A stretch of DNA of 34,709 nucleotides from NCBI GenBank assembly GCA_963725415.1, contig CAVRZY010000046.1, positions 1 to 34,709 on the forward strand. The letters run 5' to 3'. The translations under genes and the position numbers were made by a program. The notes under the pieces are model-generated. The model did not search any database and was not told the origin of the DNA. It saw only the letters and a list, made by a program, of their open reading frames with translations. This document shows, one piece after another, positions 1 through 7,061 of this stretch. Positions within the stretch are counted from its first letter, which is position 1. Every line of letters begins with the position of its first letter. The DNA comes from CAVRZY01 sp963725415. GTDB taxonomy: Bacteria; Acidobacteriota; Terriglobia; Bryobacterales; Bryobacteraceae.

Positions 1-2
1 AT

Positions 3-167
3 GGTTCAAATGAGCCAATCACAAAAAATGACCGAAGCAACTTGCAGGCTATAATTGTTTCAATTCTGAAGCGATTGATTGAATTGGAAAGCAAAGGATT
101 CAACAGTATGGAAAGAATCGACGAACATGTCCGCAAACTGAAATTCAAAGATCAAGATGATCTCTGA
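3..167 (+). CDS. C-terminal part of an unknown protein, open at the left edge
   Basis: The frame is open from the first bases and ends at TGA 165-167. It gives about 54 residues ending KLKFKDQDDL, with a helical, Lys/Glu-rich look (ILKRLIELESKGF). No start is convincing inside the window, so it is probably the tail of a longer gene. The DNA here (about 1-230) is clearly more AT-rich than the rest of the window, which suggests transferred DNA. The next small ORF begins inside it at ATG 157. I do not recognise the family. Its position upstream of a recombinase remnant suggests an accessory gene of a mobile island. Confidence 0.35.
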   Translation, partial: GSNEPITKNDRSNLQAIIVSILKRLIELESKGFNSMERIDEHVRKLKFKDQDDL

Positions 168-267
168 GTTAAGCACGCGCTTCCGAAAACAGTTCATGAC
201 AAACGAAGAAATCAAAAGTATTCAGTGGGTTGCGGGCGAACCAACCATGCGAGGAGAGAGAACATGA
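157..267 (+). CDS. Small hypothetical ORF (36 aa)
   Basis: ATG 157 to TGA 265-267 gives a 36-residue peptide containing MTNEEIKSIQWVAGEP. It overlaps the stop of the preceding frame by 11 bases, and its stop overlaps the next start (ATG 264) in an ATGA arrangement, so three short frames are chained like translationally coupled genes. An internal ATG at 196 is an alternative start. The family is unknown. The coupling is seen directly; that the peptide is made is inference. Confidence 0.3.
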   Translation: MISELSTRFRKQFMTNEEIKSIQWVAGEPTMRGERT

Positions 268-618
268 GCGATTGGCAAGACGAAATCGAGCGCCGGCGCC
301 GTTCGGCAAGGCCCTTGCGCCAGCAGGCCGACAGCCTCGATGCCGAAGTAGAGGACCTCTCGACGCGAGATGCTGTCAACCTGCGGAACGGGCTGCTTCG
401 CATTGCTGATGGTGCTTTGCTCCCGCATACGCCTGACCACTTGGTGATGGTGCAACTGCCGTGGCCTCGACCCCGAAGCGCGAAGCATCGTAGTGGATGC
501 GGCGCTCCGGACGTTCTTCCCGGACACGGACCTCCATGCACTGTACGCGCGTGAGGACGACTGCATAACAAGCCGCATCCGCTGGCGGCCCTGGGAACTA
601 CGGAGGCCCTTGCGATGA
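264..618 (+). pseudogene. Frameshifted small hypothetical protein upstream of recombinase
   Basis: The frame starts at ATG 264 after a GGAGAG Shine-Dalgarno-like stretch and begins MSDWQDEIERRRRSARPL. It stays plausible until about 450. There a one-base shift (apparent extra T in the stretch CCGTGGCCTC) is needed to continue as GLDPEARSIVVDAALRTFF and end at TGA 616-618 after about 117 residues. The rebuilt protein is charged and soluble. I do not recognise a family. The serine recombinase remnant begins at ATG 615, overlapping this stop, so the two looked like one operon before decay. Confidence 0.4.
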
Positions 619-955
619 ATGAAAGACCCATCCGAGCCGCAACGTACCTGCGGCTTCGACTTTGGCCCAGGACACCTCGATTGAGATTCTGGCGCTCATG
701 GGCGCCGCCTTTGCGAGCAACGCGGTTATGAAGTTGCTGAGTACGCAGACGAAGGCGTGAGCGGCACGGCAGAGCAGCGCCCCGGTCTCAACCGGCTGAT
801 GACTGATGCGGCCCGGGGCCAAGTTCAACTTGGTGGGAATCTGGGCCGTGGACCGGCTTGTGCGCTCCGTCCGGCACCTAATTGAACTTGCCGACCGGTT
901 CCGGGAGCTTGGGATAGACCTTGTGTCGTTGCGGGAGCCGGGTCTTGACACACGG
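615..955 (+). pseudogene. Serine recombinase (resolvase-type) N-terminal domain, decayed
   Basis: Reading across frames gives MNERPIRAATYLR, STLAQDTSIEI, RRLCEQRGYEVAEYADEG, VSGTAEQRPGLNRLMTDA and VGIWAVDRLVRSVRHLIEL. These follow one another as in the catalytic domain of serine site-specific recombinases. The nucleophile Ser lies in the ST motif, and the D-G-x-S-G, RP-x-L-x-x-L and W-x-x-DRL-x-RS motifs are all visible. At least three frameshifts are needed within 300 bases. Homology stops after SLREPGLDT near 955, where sequence of a different recombinase family follows. The DNA-binding part is absent, so the gene is not functional. Confidence 0.75.
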
Positions 956-959
956 TTGC

Positions 960-1430
960 GGTTTCGTCTACTGGTCGGACCTCGCCGCCGCATTGCGGGA
1001 CTACCTGGCCACGAAACTGCCCACGGCGCGGGCGTTCCCCATGTGGGCGCAGGGGGGCGCCGAACTACTCCGGGCAGACTTGGCACGGGCGCGCCGCTTG
1101 TGGGTGACGGAGCCGCGAACCTTCGCCGAGCGATTGGCGCAGGCGCGAACCCGCTTCCTGCGTTACGAGGACGAGGCAGGGCGCGTGGCCGATTTCCATT
1201 CACTCAGGCACGTCTTTGCGACCGGCCTGGCGAACGCCGGACGTTCATCCGCGCACGGCGCAGAGCCTTCTCCGGCATTCGACGGTTGAGTTGACGATGG
1301 GTGTCTACACGCACGTCGGACTGCCGGGCTTGGCCGATGCCGTAGAGGTCCTGCCCGATTTGACGTTGCCCCTGAGCGCCGCGGCGGGCAAGACCGGTAC
1401 GGACGGGGCGGAAATGACTCACGATTTGCT
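960..1430 (+). pseudogene. Tyrosine recombinase (phage-type integrase) C-terminal fragment, frameshifted
   Basis: One frame gives ATKLPTARAFPMWAQGGAE, then YEDEAGRVADFHSLRHVF and ATGLANAG. After an apparent extra C near 1243 a second frame gives VHPRTAQSLLRHSTVELTM then GVYTHVGLPGLADAV. HSLRH carries the H-x-x-R box, RHST the second conserved His region and YTHV the catalytic Tyr. The N-terminal core-binding domain and the first catalytic Arg box are missing. The second frame has no stop before the tRNA-Arg gene, so the native end is unclear. The remnant points toward the 3' end of tRNA-Arg, as expected for an element integrated there. Confidence 0.75.
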
Positions 1431-1517
1431 TGCTGTTCGGGGGCCGCAAAAGGGCACTTTTCGCAACATTTCGGGACGGCGGAGCGACACGCCGCGAAAG
1501 CGGGAAAGCAGCAGAAC

Positions 1518-1541
1518 GCGGAGAAAGTGGGGTTTCTCCGC
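1518..1541 (-). terminator. Stem-loop just beyond the tRNA-Arg 3' end
   Basis: GCGGAGAAA (1518-1526) and TTTCTCCGC (1533-1541) form a perfect 9-bp stem with a six-base loop, 10 bases beyond the encoded CCA of tRNA-Arg read on the minus strand. There is no clean U-run after the stem in that direction, so intrinsic termination is uncertain. It could instead be an end structure of the integrated island. Confidence 0.35.
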
Positions 1542-1551
1542 AAAAGTAAGA

Positions 1552-1627
1552 TGGCGCGCCCGGCAGGGTTCGAACCTGCAACCTTCGGATTCGAAGTCCG
1601 TCACTCTATCCATTGAGCTACGGGCGC
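1552..1627 (-). tRNA. tRNA-Arg, anticodon UCG
   Basis: Read on the minus strand, this is a full 76-nt cloverleaf. The acceptor stem is GCGCCCG (1627-1621) with CGGGCGC (1562-1556), discriminator G at 1555 and encoded CCA at 1554-1552. The D stem is GCTC/GAGT. The anticodon loop CTTCGAA gives UCG, which reads CGA arginine codons. The T arm is GCAGG-TTCGAAC-CCTGC. The only stem defect is an A-A pair at the top of the anticodon stem (27-43). Recombinase remnants lie at its 3' side, which matches use of the tRNA 3' end as an attachment site. Confidence 0.95.
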
Positions 1628-1746
1628 ATTCTCTGCCTCGCATTGTACGCCCCGCGCCGGCCCGCGTCAACGCGGAAAATGGGGTCAGGAACCCAGGAGG
1701 CGCGCGAGCGCGCCAGTATTTGCGCGGAAGCGCCCTGGGACTGGCT

Positions 1747-1802
1747 CCTTTTCCGGCCGTTTGGAAAAGGTGCCTGTCCCCGTCGCGCGACCGGGGACTG
1801 GC
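1747..1802. repeat. Two adjacent palindromes at the phosphatase breakpoint
   Basis: CCTTTTCC (1747-1754) pairs with GGAAAAGG (1763-1770). Directly after it, GCCTGTCCCCG (1772-1782) pairs with CGGGGACTGGC (1792-1802) with one mismatch. The second palindrome shares the GGGGAC(T/A)GGC core of the hairpin array at 10632-11103. It lies exactly where homology of the following phosphatase begins (about 1798), so it may mark the deletion or insertion that removed that gene's 5' end. Confidence 0.6.
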
Positions 1803-2838
1803 GCAGGCCGGGCTGCTGAGTGCGAAGGGCTGTGCAGACGCCGGCCGCCTCTATATCTGGGCGGATACCGATCAGCGCACGATCGAAACCGGCCGCGCGC
1901 TCGCGGAGGGTATGTTCCCGGATTGCGCCGTCCAGGTCCATTCGCTGCCGGAAGGATCCGACGATCCGCTCTTCAGTCCAATCAACGCCGGGATCGGACG
2001 CCCGGACCGCAATCTGGCGGCGGCGTCGGTGGCCGGGCGGATCGGCGGGCACCCGCAAGCCTTACTGGAAGCCTATCGCCCCGCCTTGGAAACGATGCAG
2101 CACGTGCTCGCCGGATGCAAGCCGGGACCGGGGTGCCGCCCGGTGAAGCAGTCTCTGTTGGAACTGCCCGCGGCGGTCGGGCCGGGCAAAGCCGACCGTC
2201 TCGCTGAAATGACTGGGCCGCTCGCCACCGCCTCAACCTTGGCGCAGAATCTCCTTCTCGAATACGCCAACGGAATGGCGGGCAAGGAGCTCGGCTGGGG
2301 CCGGCTCAACGAGTCCAACCTGCGGCAGATGATGAGCCTCCACACGGCCTACGCCGATCTGCTCCGGCAGACGCCGTACATCGGTCGCGCACAGGTTTCC
2401 AACCTGTTGAGTCATGTCCTCAAAGCGATGGAGCAGGCTGTCGCGGGTAAGGCAGTGGCCGGAGCGCTAGGCAAGCCAGGCGACCGCGTGGTCGTCATCG
2501 TCGGGCACGACACGAACCTCTCCAATATTTCGGGGATGCTGGGGCTTTCTTGGCTGATCCCGGGATATCAGCGCGACGACACGCCGCCAGGGGGCACCTT
2601 GGTCTTCGAGTTGTGGCAGCGGCCCGCCAATGGAGAGTACACGGTCCGCACCTACTACATCTGCCAGACTCTGGAACAGATGCGAAAGGCGCTGCCTCTG
2701 ACCCTGACGGCGCCTCCCGCGAAGGCGCCTGTGTTCTTACCGGGTTGCAGTACGGCAGAGGAAGGATTCGCGTGTGGCTGGAAAGCGTTCCAGCGCACCC
2801 TTGAGAGCGCCATCGACCCGGCGTTTGTGAAGCTGTAA
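1798..2838 (+). pseudogene. Histidine acid phosphatase (AppA-like phytase), 5'-truncated
   Basis: From GLLSAKGCADAGRLYIWAD onward the protein follows the periplasmic AppA phytase / glucose-1-phosphatase family. It has DPLFSP, the paired-Cys pattern of the alpha domain, the catalytic GHDTNLSN (His-Asp proton donor) near the C terminus, DDTPPGGTLVFELW and a final Cys-containing tail. Roughly 90 N-terminal residues are absent, including the signal peptide and the RHGxRxP phosphohistidine motif. The same frame upstream reads backwards through tRNA-Arg and is meaningless. No ATG lies between the tRNA and GRALAEGM. Without the RHG histidine it cannot be catalytic, so I call it a decayed gene. It converges on ptsH. 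Confidence 0.8.
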
Positions 2839-2862
2839 GGCGTTTGGGACAGGGGCAGACCG

Positions 2863-3126
2863 CTACTCGCCGAAGCGCCCGGCCACCAACTCCGCCAGCG
2901 CGCTGACGGCTTGCTCTTCGTCTTCGCCCTCGGCCGTGATGGTCAGCTCGACGCCGGCGGTGATTTCGAGCAGCATCAGACCGAGCACGCTCTTGCCGTC
3001 CACCTCCCGGTCGCTTTTGGCCACCCGAATGGCGGACCGGAAGCGGTTCGCAGTCTCGATGAACATGCCGGCCGGTCGCGCGTGCAGTCCTGTCGTGTTG
3101 AGCACCTTCACGGTTCGCGAGGTCAC
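2863..3126 (-). CDS. ptsH: Phosphocarrier protein HPr of the PTS
   Basis: This 87-residue protein passes phosphate from Enzyme I to the sugar-specific EIIA. The motif NTTGLHARPAGMF puts the phosphorylated His at residue 15, as in known HPr proteins. GKSVLGLM supplies a Ser at the regulatory Ser-46 region, although no HPr kinase gene is visible here. The start is GTG 3126-3124, overlapping the ptsI stop (TGA 3125-3123) as GTGA, so the two are translationally coupled. It is the last gene of the minus-strand sugar locus. Length is normal for the family (85-90 residues) and all key positions are intact. Confidence 0.93.
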   Translation of the reverse strand: MTSRTVKVLNTTGLHARPAGMFIETANRFRSAIRVAKSDREVDGKSVLGLMLLEITAGVELTITAEGEDEEQAVSALAELVAGRFGE

Positions 3127-4820
3127 CGGGAAGGCATCCTTTCACGCCCAAACCGGGCCAGACAGTCGCGGACCTCCGCGGCGCTGGCCTGCGCCAGCGC
3201 CTGCTCGACCAGCGTCTCCGCATCGCTCTTGCGGACCCGCCGGATGGCGTCTTTGACGGCGGGAATGGCGGCCGGGACCATGCTCAGCTCGGCCATCCCC
3301 ATGCCGACGAACAGCGGCGCCGCCAGGGGATCGGCCCCCATCTCGCCGCAGACACCCGCCCACTTGCCCTGGCGCCCTGCGGCCTCGGCCACGGCCCGCA
3401 TGAGCCGGAGCACCGCCGGGTGGAAAGGGTCGTACAGGCCGGCCACGGCAGGGTTCAGACGATCCGCGGCCAGCACGTACTGCGTCAGGTCGTTGGTGCC
3501 GATGCTCAGGAAATCCGTTTCCGCCGCCAGTTCGGCAGCCAGCAGGGCGGCGGCGGGAGTTTCCACCATCACGCCCAGCGAGACGGGAGCGGTAATGCCG
3601 AGTTCCTCCTGGATAGCGCCGAGCAGTCGCCGCGCGCGGCGCACTTCCGCAAGGTCGGCGATCATGGGCAGCATCACCGCTAGGTTCCCGGCCCCGGAGG
3701 CGCGGATCAGCGCCCGGAGCTGAGAGCGGAACAAGGGTTCCCGCGCCAGCGCGAAACGGATGCCGCGCAGGCCCAGCGCGGGATTGGTTCGGCGCGCCAT
3801 CCCAAACGGCGGCTTGCTTGTCGCCGCCGAGGTCCATGGTGCGGACGATGACGCGGCGCGGGGCCATGCGCGAGAGCACGTCGCGGTAGGCCTCGTATTG
3901 CTCGTCCTCCGAGGGCGGCGCGGCGCGATTCACGAACAGGTACTCGGTGCGGAACACGCCCACCGCCTCCGCCCCGGCTTCCAGCGCGGCGCCCACTTCG
4001 GCGGGCGTGGCGATGTTGGCTGCGAGCGTGATGCGGAAGCCGTCCTGCGTGACCGCCGGCAGCGCCTTAAGCGCGTGGAGACGCGCATCGAGGACGCGCT
4101 GCTCCCCCATGCACCGGCGGCACGCGGCGACGGTGGCATCGTCCGGGTCTACGATCACCTCGCCGGTCGTGCCGTCTACCGCCAGCAGGTCCCCCTCGCG
4201 CACCTGGGCCAGCGCGGCGTGCGCGCCAACCACCGCCGGCAGGTGCAGCGCACGGGCCAGGATCGCCATGTGACCCGCCGGCCCGCCCTCCTCGGTGACC
4301 ACCGCCAGCGCGTTCTGGGCTGCCAGCAGGGCGGCCTCGGAAGGCGTCAGGTTGCGCGCCACTACGATGCCCGAGGCCGGGCGCGGCCCTTCGCCCGCCA
4401 GGTTTGCCAGCAGCCGCCGGCCGAGGTCTTCCACGTCCGAAGCGCGCTGCCGAAGATAATTGTCCTTCAGAGCTTGAAACTGCGCCACCAGTTGCCCGAC
4501 GGTGCGCGCAACGGCCTGCTCGGCGGAAAGACCCTCGCGTTCGATCGCCTGCTTGACCGCGCCCGCCAGCATGGGGTCGTCGAGCAGGAGCAGGTGTATG
4601 CGGAAGATCTGTGCCTCTTTTTCTCCCGCGGCGGTGGCGAGACCGGCGGCCAAATCCCGCAATTGTTCCCGGCTGGTCTGGAGGGCGGCGGCCAGGCGCG
4701 CCAGTTCCGCTTGGGGACCGGCCCCGGGCCGGTGCCCGCCTCAAGCCGTTGCTCCCGCCAGACCACCGCCCGGCCTACGGCGATGCCCGGCGCCGCGCCA
4801 ATGCCTTGCATTCGTATCAT
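3123..4820 (-). CDS. ptsI: PTS Enzyme I (PEP-protein phosphotransferase), two apparent frameshifts
   Basis: Enzyme I takes phosphate from PEP and gives it to HPr. The start MIRMQGIGAAPGIAVGRA is typical. The phospho-His sits in GGPAGHMAILARAL, the PEP-binding part is shown by FRTEYLF and LSIGTNDLTQYVLAADRLN, and GVCGEMG carries the catalytic Cys. The rebuilt length of about 565 residues is close to the usual 570-575. The frame breaks twice. One break is near 4725, inside a GC palindrome, where QAELARLAAALQ continues in another frame. The other is near 3825, where one extra base in GACAAGCAAGCC separates GGDK from PPFGMARRTNPALGLRG. Each is a single-base change in a conserved region, so read error or very recent inactivation are both possible. 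Confidence 0.85.
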
Positions 4821-4961
4821 GAGGGGCGGCTCCCCGTCGAATGGCCGGGAAGAGCCGGTCCGGTTGCGGTCCAGGGCATAGGTATCAGGCCACTTAGCAG
4901 TACGATCTCAATAGCCGATGGGATTCCACGCGGTTCTTGGGCGGTCGTGTGCACGCCCTGG

Positions 4962-5219
4962 CTAAGCGCTTCGGCGAGACGCCGTCCGGTGCGGCCGGTG
5001 TTTCTGGATTATTCCCGCTAAAGCGCGTAGGGCTTCATTCGCCTTTCCCGAGCTCGGAAACACAGCGGCCACATCGGGATCGAGCACCACCACAATGCTG
5101 CCCGCGGCGTAGCGAGACGCATACTTGTTGGGCCGAGCGTGACTGAAGTCGTACTCCGGAAGTATCTCGTCGATATCGACCCGGCCAGTCTGTCTAGCTC
5201 GACCGTGCTCTCTCTTCAT
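4962..5219 (-). CDS. Putative antitoxin partner of BrnT
   Basis: About 85 residues from ATG 5219 (MKREHGRARQTG), containing DIDEILPEYDFSHARPNKYA then GSIVVVLDPDVAAVFPSS and NEALRALAGII. This type of short protein is regularly found directly behind BrnT toxins and is presumed to neutralise them. The start overlaps the brnT stop by 26 bases. An earlier in-frame start at 5234 would deepen the overlap. The pair lies between the polyol dehydrogenase and ptsI, on the same strand. The assignment rests on context and on the DFSHARPNKY pattern, not on a visible DNA-binding fold. Confidence 0.6.
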   Translation of the reverse strand: MKREHGRARQTGRVDIDEILPEYDFSHARPNKYASRYAAGSIVVVLDPDVAAVFPSSGKANEALRALAGIIQKHRPHRTASRRSA

Positions 5220-5490
5220 AGTCCCTCCGCTCACGGCGTGTCGCCCGCCGCGCGCTGATAAGGCGCATTCCTTGCCCGCGCTCGGCGAACATTATGGCAA
5301 GCAGACGTCGCCGTCGCGAAAGGCCCAGCAGCACGAACCGTTCTTCATCCGCCGAGTGGCGCGGATCGCCCGCAATGCGGCCCAGCGGATCCCCGAAGAC
5401 GGTCGCGGCCTCCTCGAAGGACACTCCATGCCTTACGAGGTTTCTGGCAGCCTTCTGCGGGTCCCACTCGAACCTCACACCACTCATCAT
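5194..5490 (-). CDS. brnT: BrnT family ribonuclease toxin
   Basis: The protein of 98 residues shows the whole BrnT pattern: FEWDPQKAARNLVRHGVSF, then EEAATVFGDP, DPRHSADEERFVLLGLS and the C-terminal RLISARRATRRERRDYEE. BrnT proteins are RelE-fold RNases that cleave mRNA until bound by a BrnA-type antitoxin. I chose ATG 5490 because AAGGG lies about 10 bases upstream; GTG 5499 and ATG 5487 are alternatives. The antitoxin gene follows with overlap, as usual for this order (toxin first). No frameshift or lost motif is seen. Confidence 0.85.
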   Translation of the reverse strand: MMSGVRFEWDPQKAARNLVRHGVSFEEAATVFGDPLGRIAGDPRHSADEERFVLLGLSRRRRLLAIMFAERGQGMRLISARRATRRERRDYEERARSS

Positions 5491-5574
5491 TATAGCCACG
5501 CCCTTTCAGACAGTGGGCACGGAACGCGTCTGGCGGTCCCGCCCAAGCGCCCCAGACGGCAGCGCGAACCCTCG

Positions 5575-6615
5575 TCACCCGGGCCTCACCACGACCTTCA
5601 GGACACGGCCCTGCGCTGCCGCTTCTAAGCCGTCCATGAGCTGATCGAGCGGCACCACCAGGCCGATCAGGCTGGCGGCGTTGATGCGGCCCGAGGCCAA
5701 CAGGTCCAGCGCCATCCGGTTGTGCCGCGGCATCGAGCCATAGGCGCCCATGATGAACAGCTCCCGATAGTGGATCAGGTTGGAGTTCAGCGAGGCGCAG
5801 GGGTTGTTCTTGGGCAACCCGCCGAAGAAGCTGACGCGGCCGCGTTTGGCCGCCAGCGTGAGCGCCTGTTCCTGCGCCCTGGCGGAGGGAGCGGCCACGA
5901 TGACCACCGAAGCCCCGGCGCCTTCGGTCTCCTCGCGGACCCGCGCCGTGACGTCCTCGCGTTCGCCATTGAGCAGCACATCGGCCGCGAACGCGCGCGC
6001 CAGCTCGAGGCGGTGCTCGAGCACATCGACGAGGATGACCTTGCTGGCGCCGCGGATCTTGGCCAAGTCGGCGTGCATCGAGCCCAGCGGCCCGGCGCCC
6101 AGGATAGCAACGACATCGTCCAGCCCCACACCCAGCAGCTCCTGGCCGTTGATGGCGCAGGCCAGCGGCTCGGCAAGCGTGGCCTCCTCCAGAGTGAGGT
6201 TGTCCGGAACGCGATTGACGCAGCCGGCGCGCACGGCGGCCCAGGGGACAATCATGTATTCGGCGAAGCCGCCGTCGAACTGATAGCCGATCGAGCGCAG
6301 GTCGTCGCACATGGTGTGGATGCCGCGCCGGCAGTAAGCGCACTCACAGCACGGCACGGCCGGGGCGACGGCCACGCGGTCGCCGGCAGCCCAGCCCGTG
6401 AGTGCAGCACCGGCCTCGACGACAGTCCCCGCGATCTCGTGGCCGATGACGACCGGCTTGGTGATGTTGGCCGCGCCAAAACGGTAGGTGCGCAGGTCGG
6501 TGCCGCAGATGGCGCAGGCGCCCACCCGGATGAGCAGCTCGTTCTCCTTCGGGACCGGCAGCGGCCGCTCTTCGAAACGCAGGTCCTGGGGTCCGTAGAA
6601 AACCGCGGCCTTCAT
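5575..6615 (-). CDS. Zinc-dependent polyol/sugar-phosphate dehydrogenase (MDR family)
   Basis: A 346-residue medium-chain dehydrogenase of the sorbitol / galactitol-1-phosphate dehydrogenase type. Catalytic zinc ligands are Cys37 in CAICGTD, His59-Glu60 in GHE and a Glu in LAEPLACAING. The structural zinc site is the Cys cluster at 89-103 (PCCECAYCRRGIHTMC). The Rossmann motif ILGAGPLGSMHADLAK binds NAD. Its ATG overlaps the EIIA stop (6612-6615), so it is coupled to the mannitol-type PTS genes. It most likely oxidises the imported polyol phosphate, for example mannitol-1-phosphate, replacing the usual MtlD, which is from a different dehydrogenase family. The exact substrate is inference. Confidence 0.85.
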   Translation of the reverse strand: MKAAVFYGPQDLRFEERPLPVPKENELLIRVGACAICGTDLRTYRFGAANITKPVVIGHEIAGTVVEAGAALTGWAAGDRVAVAPAVPCCECAYCRRGIHTMCDDLRSIGYQFDGGFAEYMIVPWAAVRAGCVNRVPDNLTLEEATLAEPLACAINGQELLGVGLDDVVAILGAGPLGSMHADLAKIRGASKVILVDVLEHRLELARAFAADVLLNGEREDVTARVREETEGAGASVVIVAAPSARAQEQALTLAAKRGRVSFFGGLPKNNPCASLNSNLIHYRELFIMGAYGSMPRHNRMALDLLASGRINAASLIGLVVPLDQLMDGLEAAAQGRVLKVVVRPG

Positions 6616-7058
6616 GTGTGCGCCTCCTCGCCCGAGAGGATGGCAACCACCTCGCCAGGGTCGCTGGTATGCATCATTCGCTCCACCAGCTCCTTGTCTT
6701 CGAGGACTGCCGCCAGTCCCGAGAGCAACCGCAGGTGCCCGTTGTCGCCCTTGCCGGCTACGCCGAAGGCCAGGTACACCGTCCGCCCGTTGCCCCAGTC
6801 CACGCCTTTGGGCATTTGCAGAACCACCACCGAACTGCGGAGAATCTCGGCCTTGACTTCGTTGGCGCCGTGCGGCAGGGCGATGCCCTCGGTGAGCCAG
6901 GTGCCGTGGCGGGCCTCCTTGTCGAGCATGCCTTCAAGGTAACGCGGCGTGACCTCGCCGCAGGCGATCATGAGCTCGCCGATGGTTCGCACGGCCTCCT
7001 CGCGAGTGGCAGGCTCACGGCCCAGCAGAACGTGACTGGCCTCAATCGGCACCGGCAT
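6612..7058 (-). CDS. mtlF: PTS EIIA component, mannitol/fructose type
   Basis: The 148 residues match the separate EIIA of mannitol PTS. EAVRTIGELMIACGEVTPRY leads to GTWLTEGIALPHGANEVKA, with the phosphorylated His63 in LPHG. VYLAFGVAGKGDNGHLRLL and the end MMHTSDPGEVVAILSG are typical. The start ATG 7058 follows a good GGAGG site and lies 3 bases after the EIICB stop. In Escherichia coli this domain is fused to EIICB; here it is a separate protein as in Bacillus-type systems. It accepts phosphate from HPr and hands it to the EIIB Cys. Confidence 0.9.
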   Translation of the reverse strand: MPVPIEASHVLLGREPATREEAVRTIGELMIACGEVTPRYLEGMLDKEARHGTWLTEGIALPHGANEVKAEILRSSVVVLQMPKGVDWGNGRTVYLAFGVAGKGDNGHLRLLSGLAAVLEDKELVERMMHTSDPGEVVAILSGEEAHT

Positions 7059-7061
7059 CGT

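Noticed and set aside
1216..1797. One long open frame appears to fuse the integrase tail, tRNA-Arg read backwards and the phosphatase.
   Set aside because: The peptide over 1552-1627 (RQGSNLQPSDSKSVTLSIEL) is just the antisense translation of the tRNA, so the fusion is an accident of open frames.
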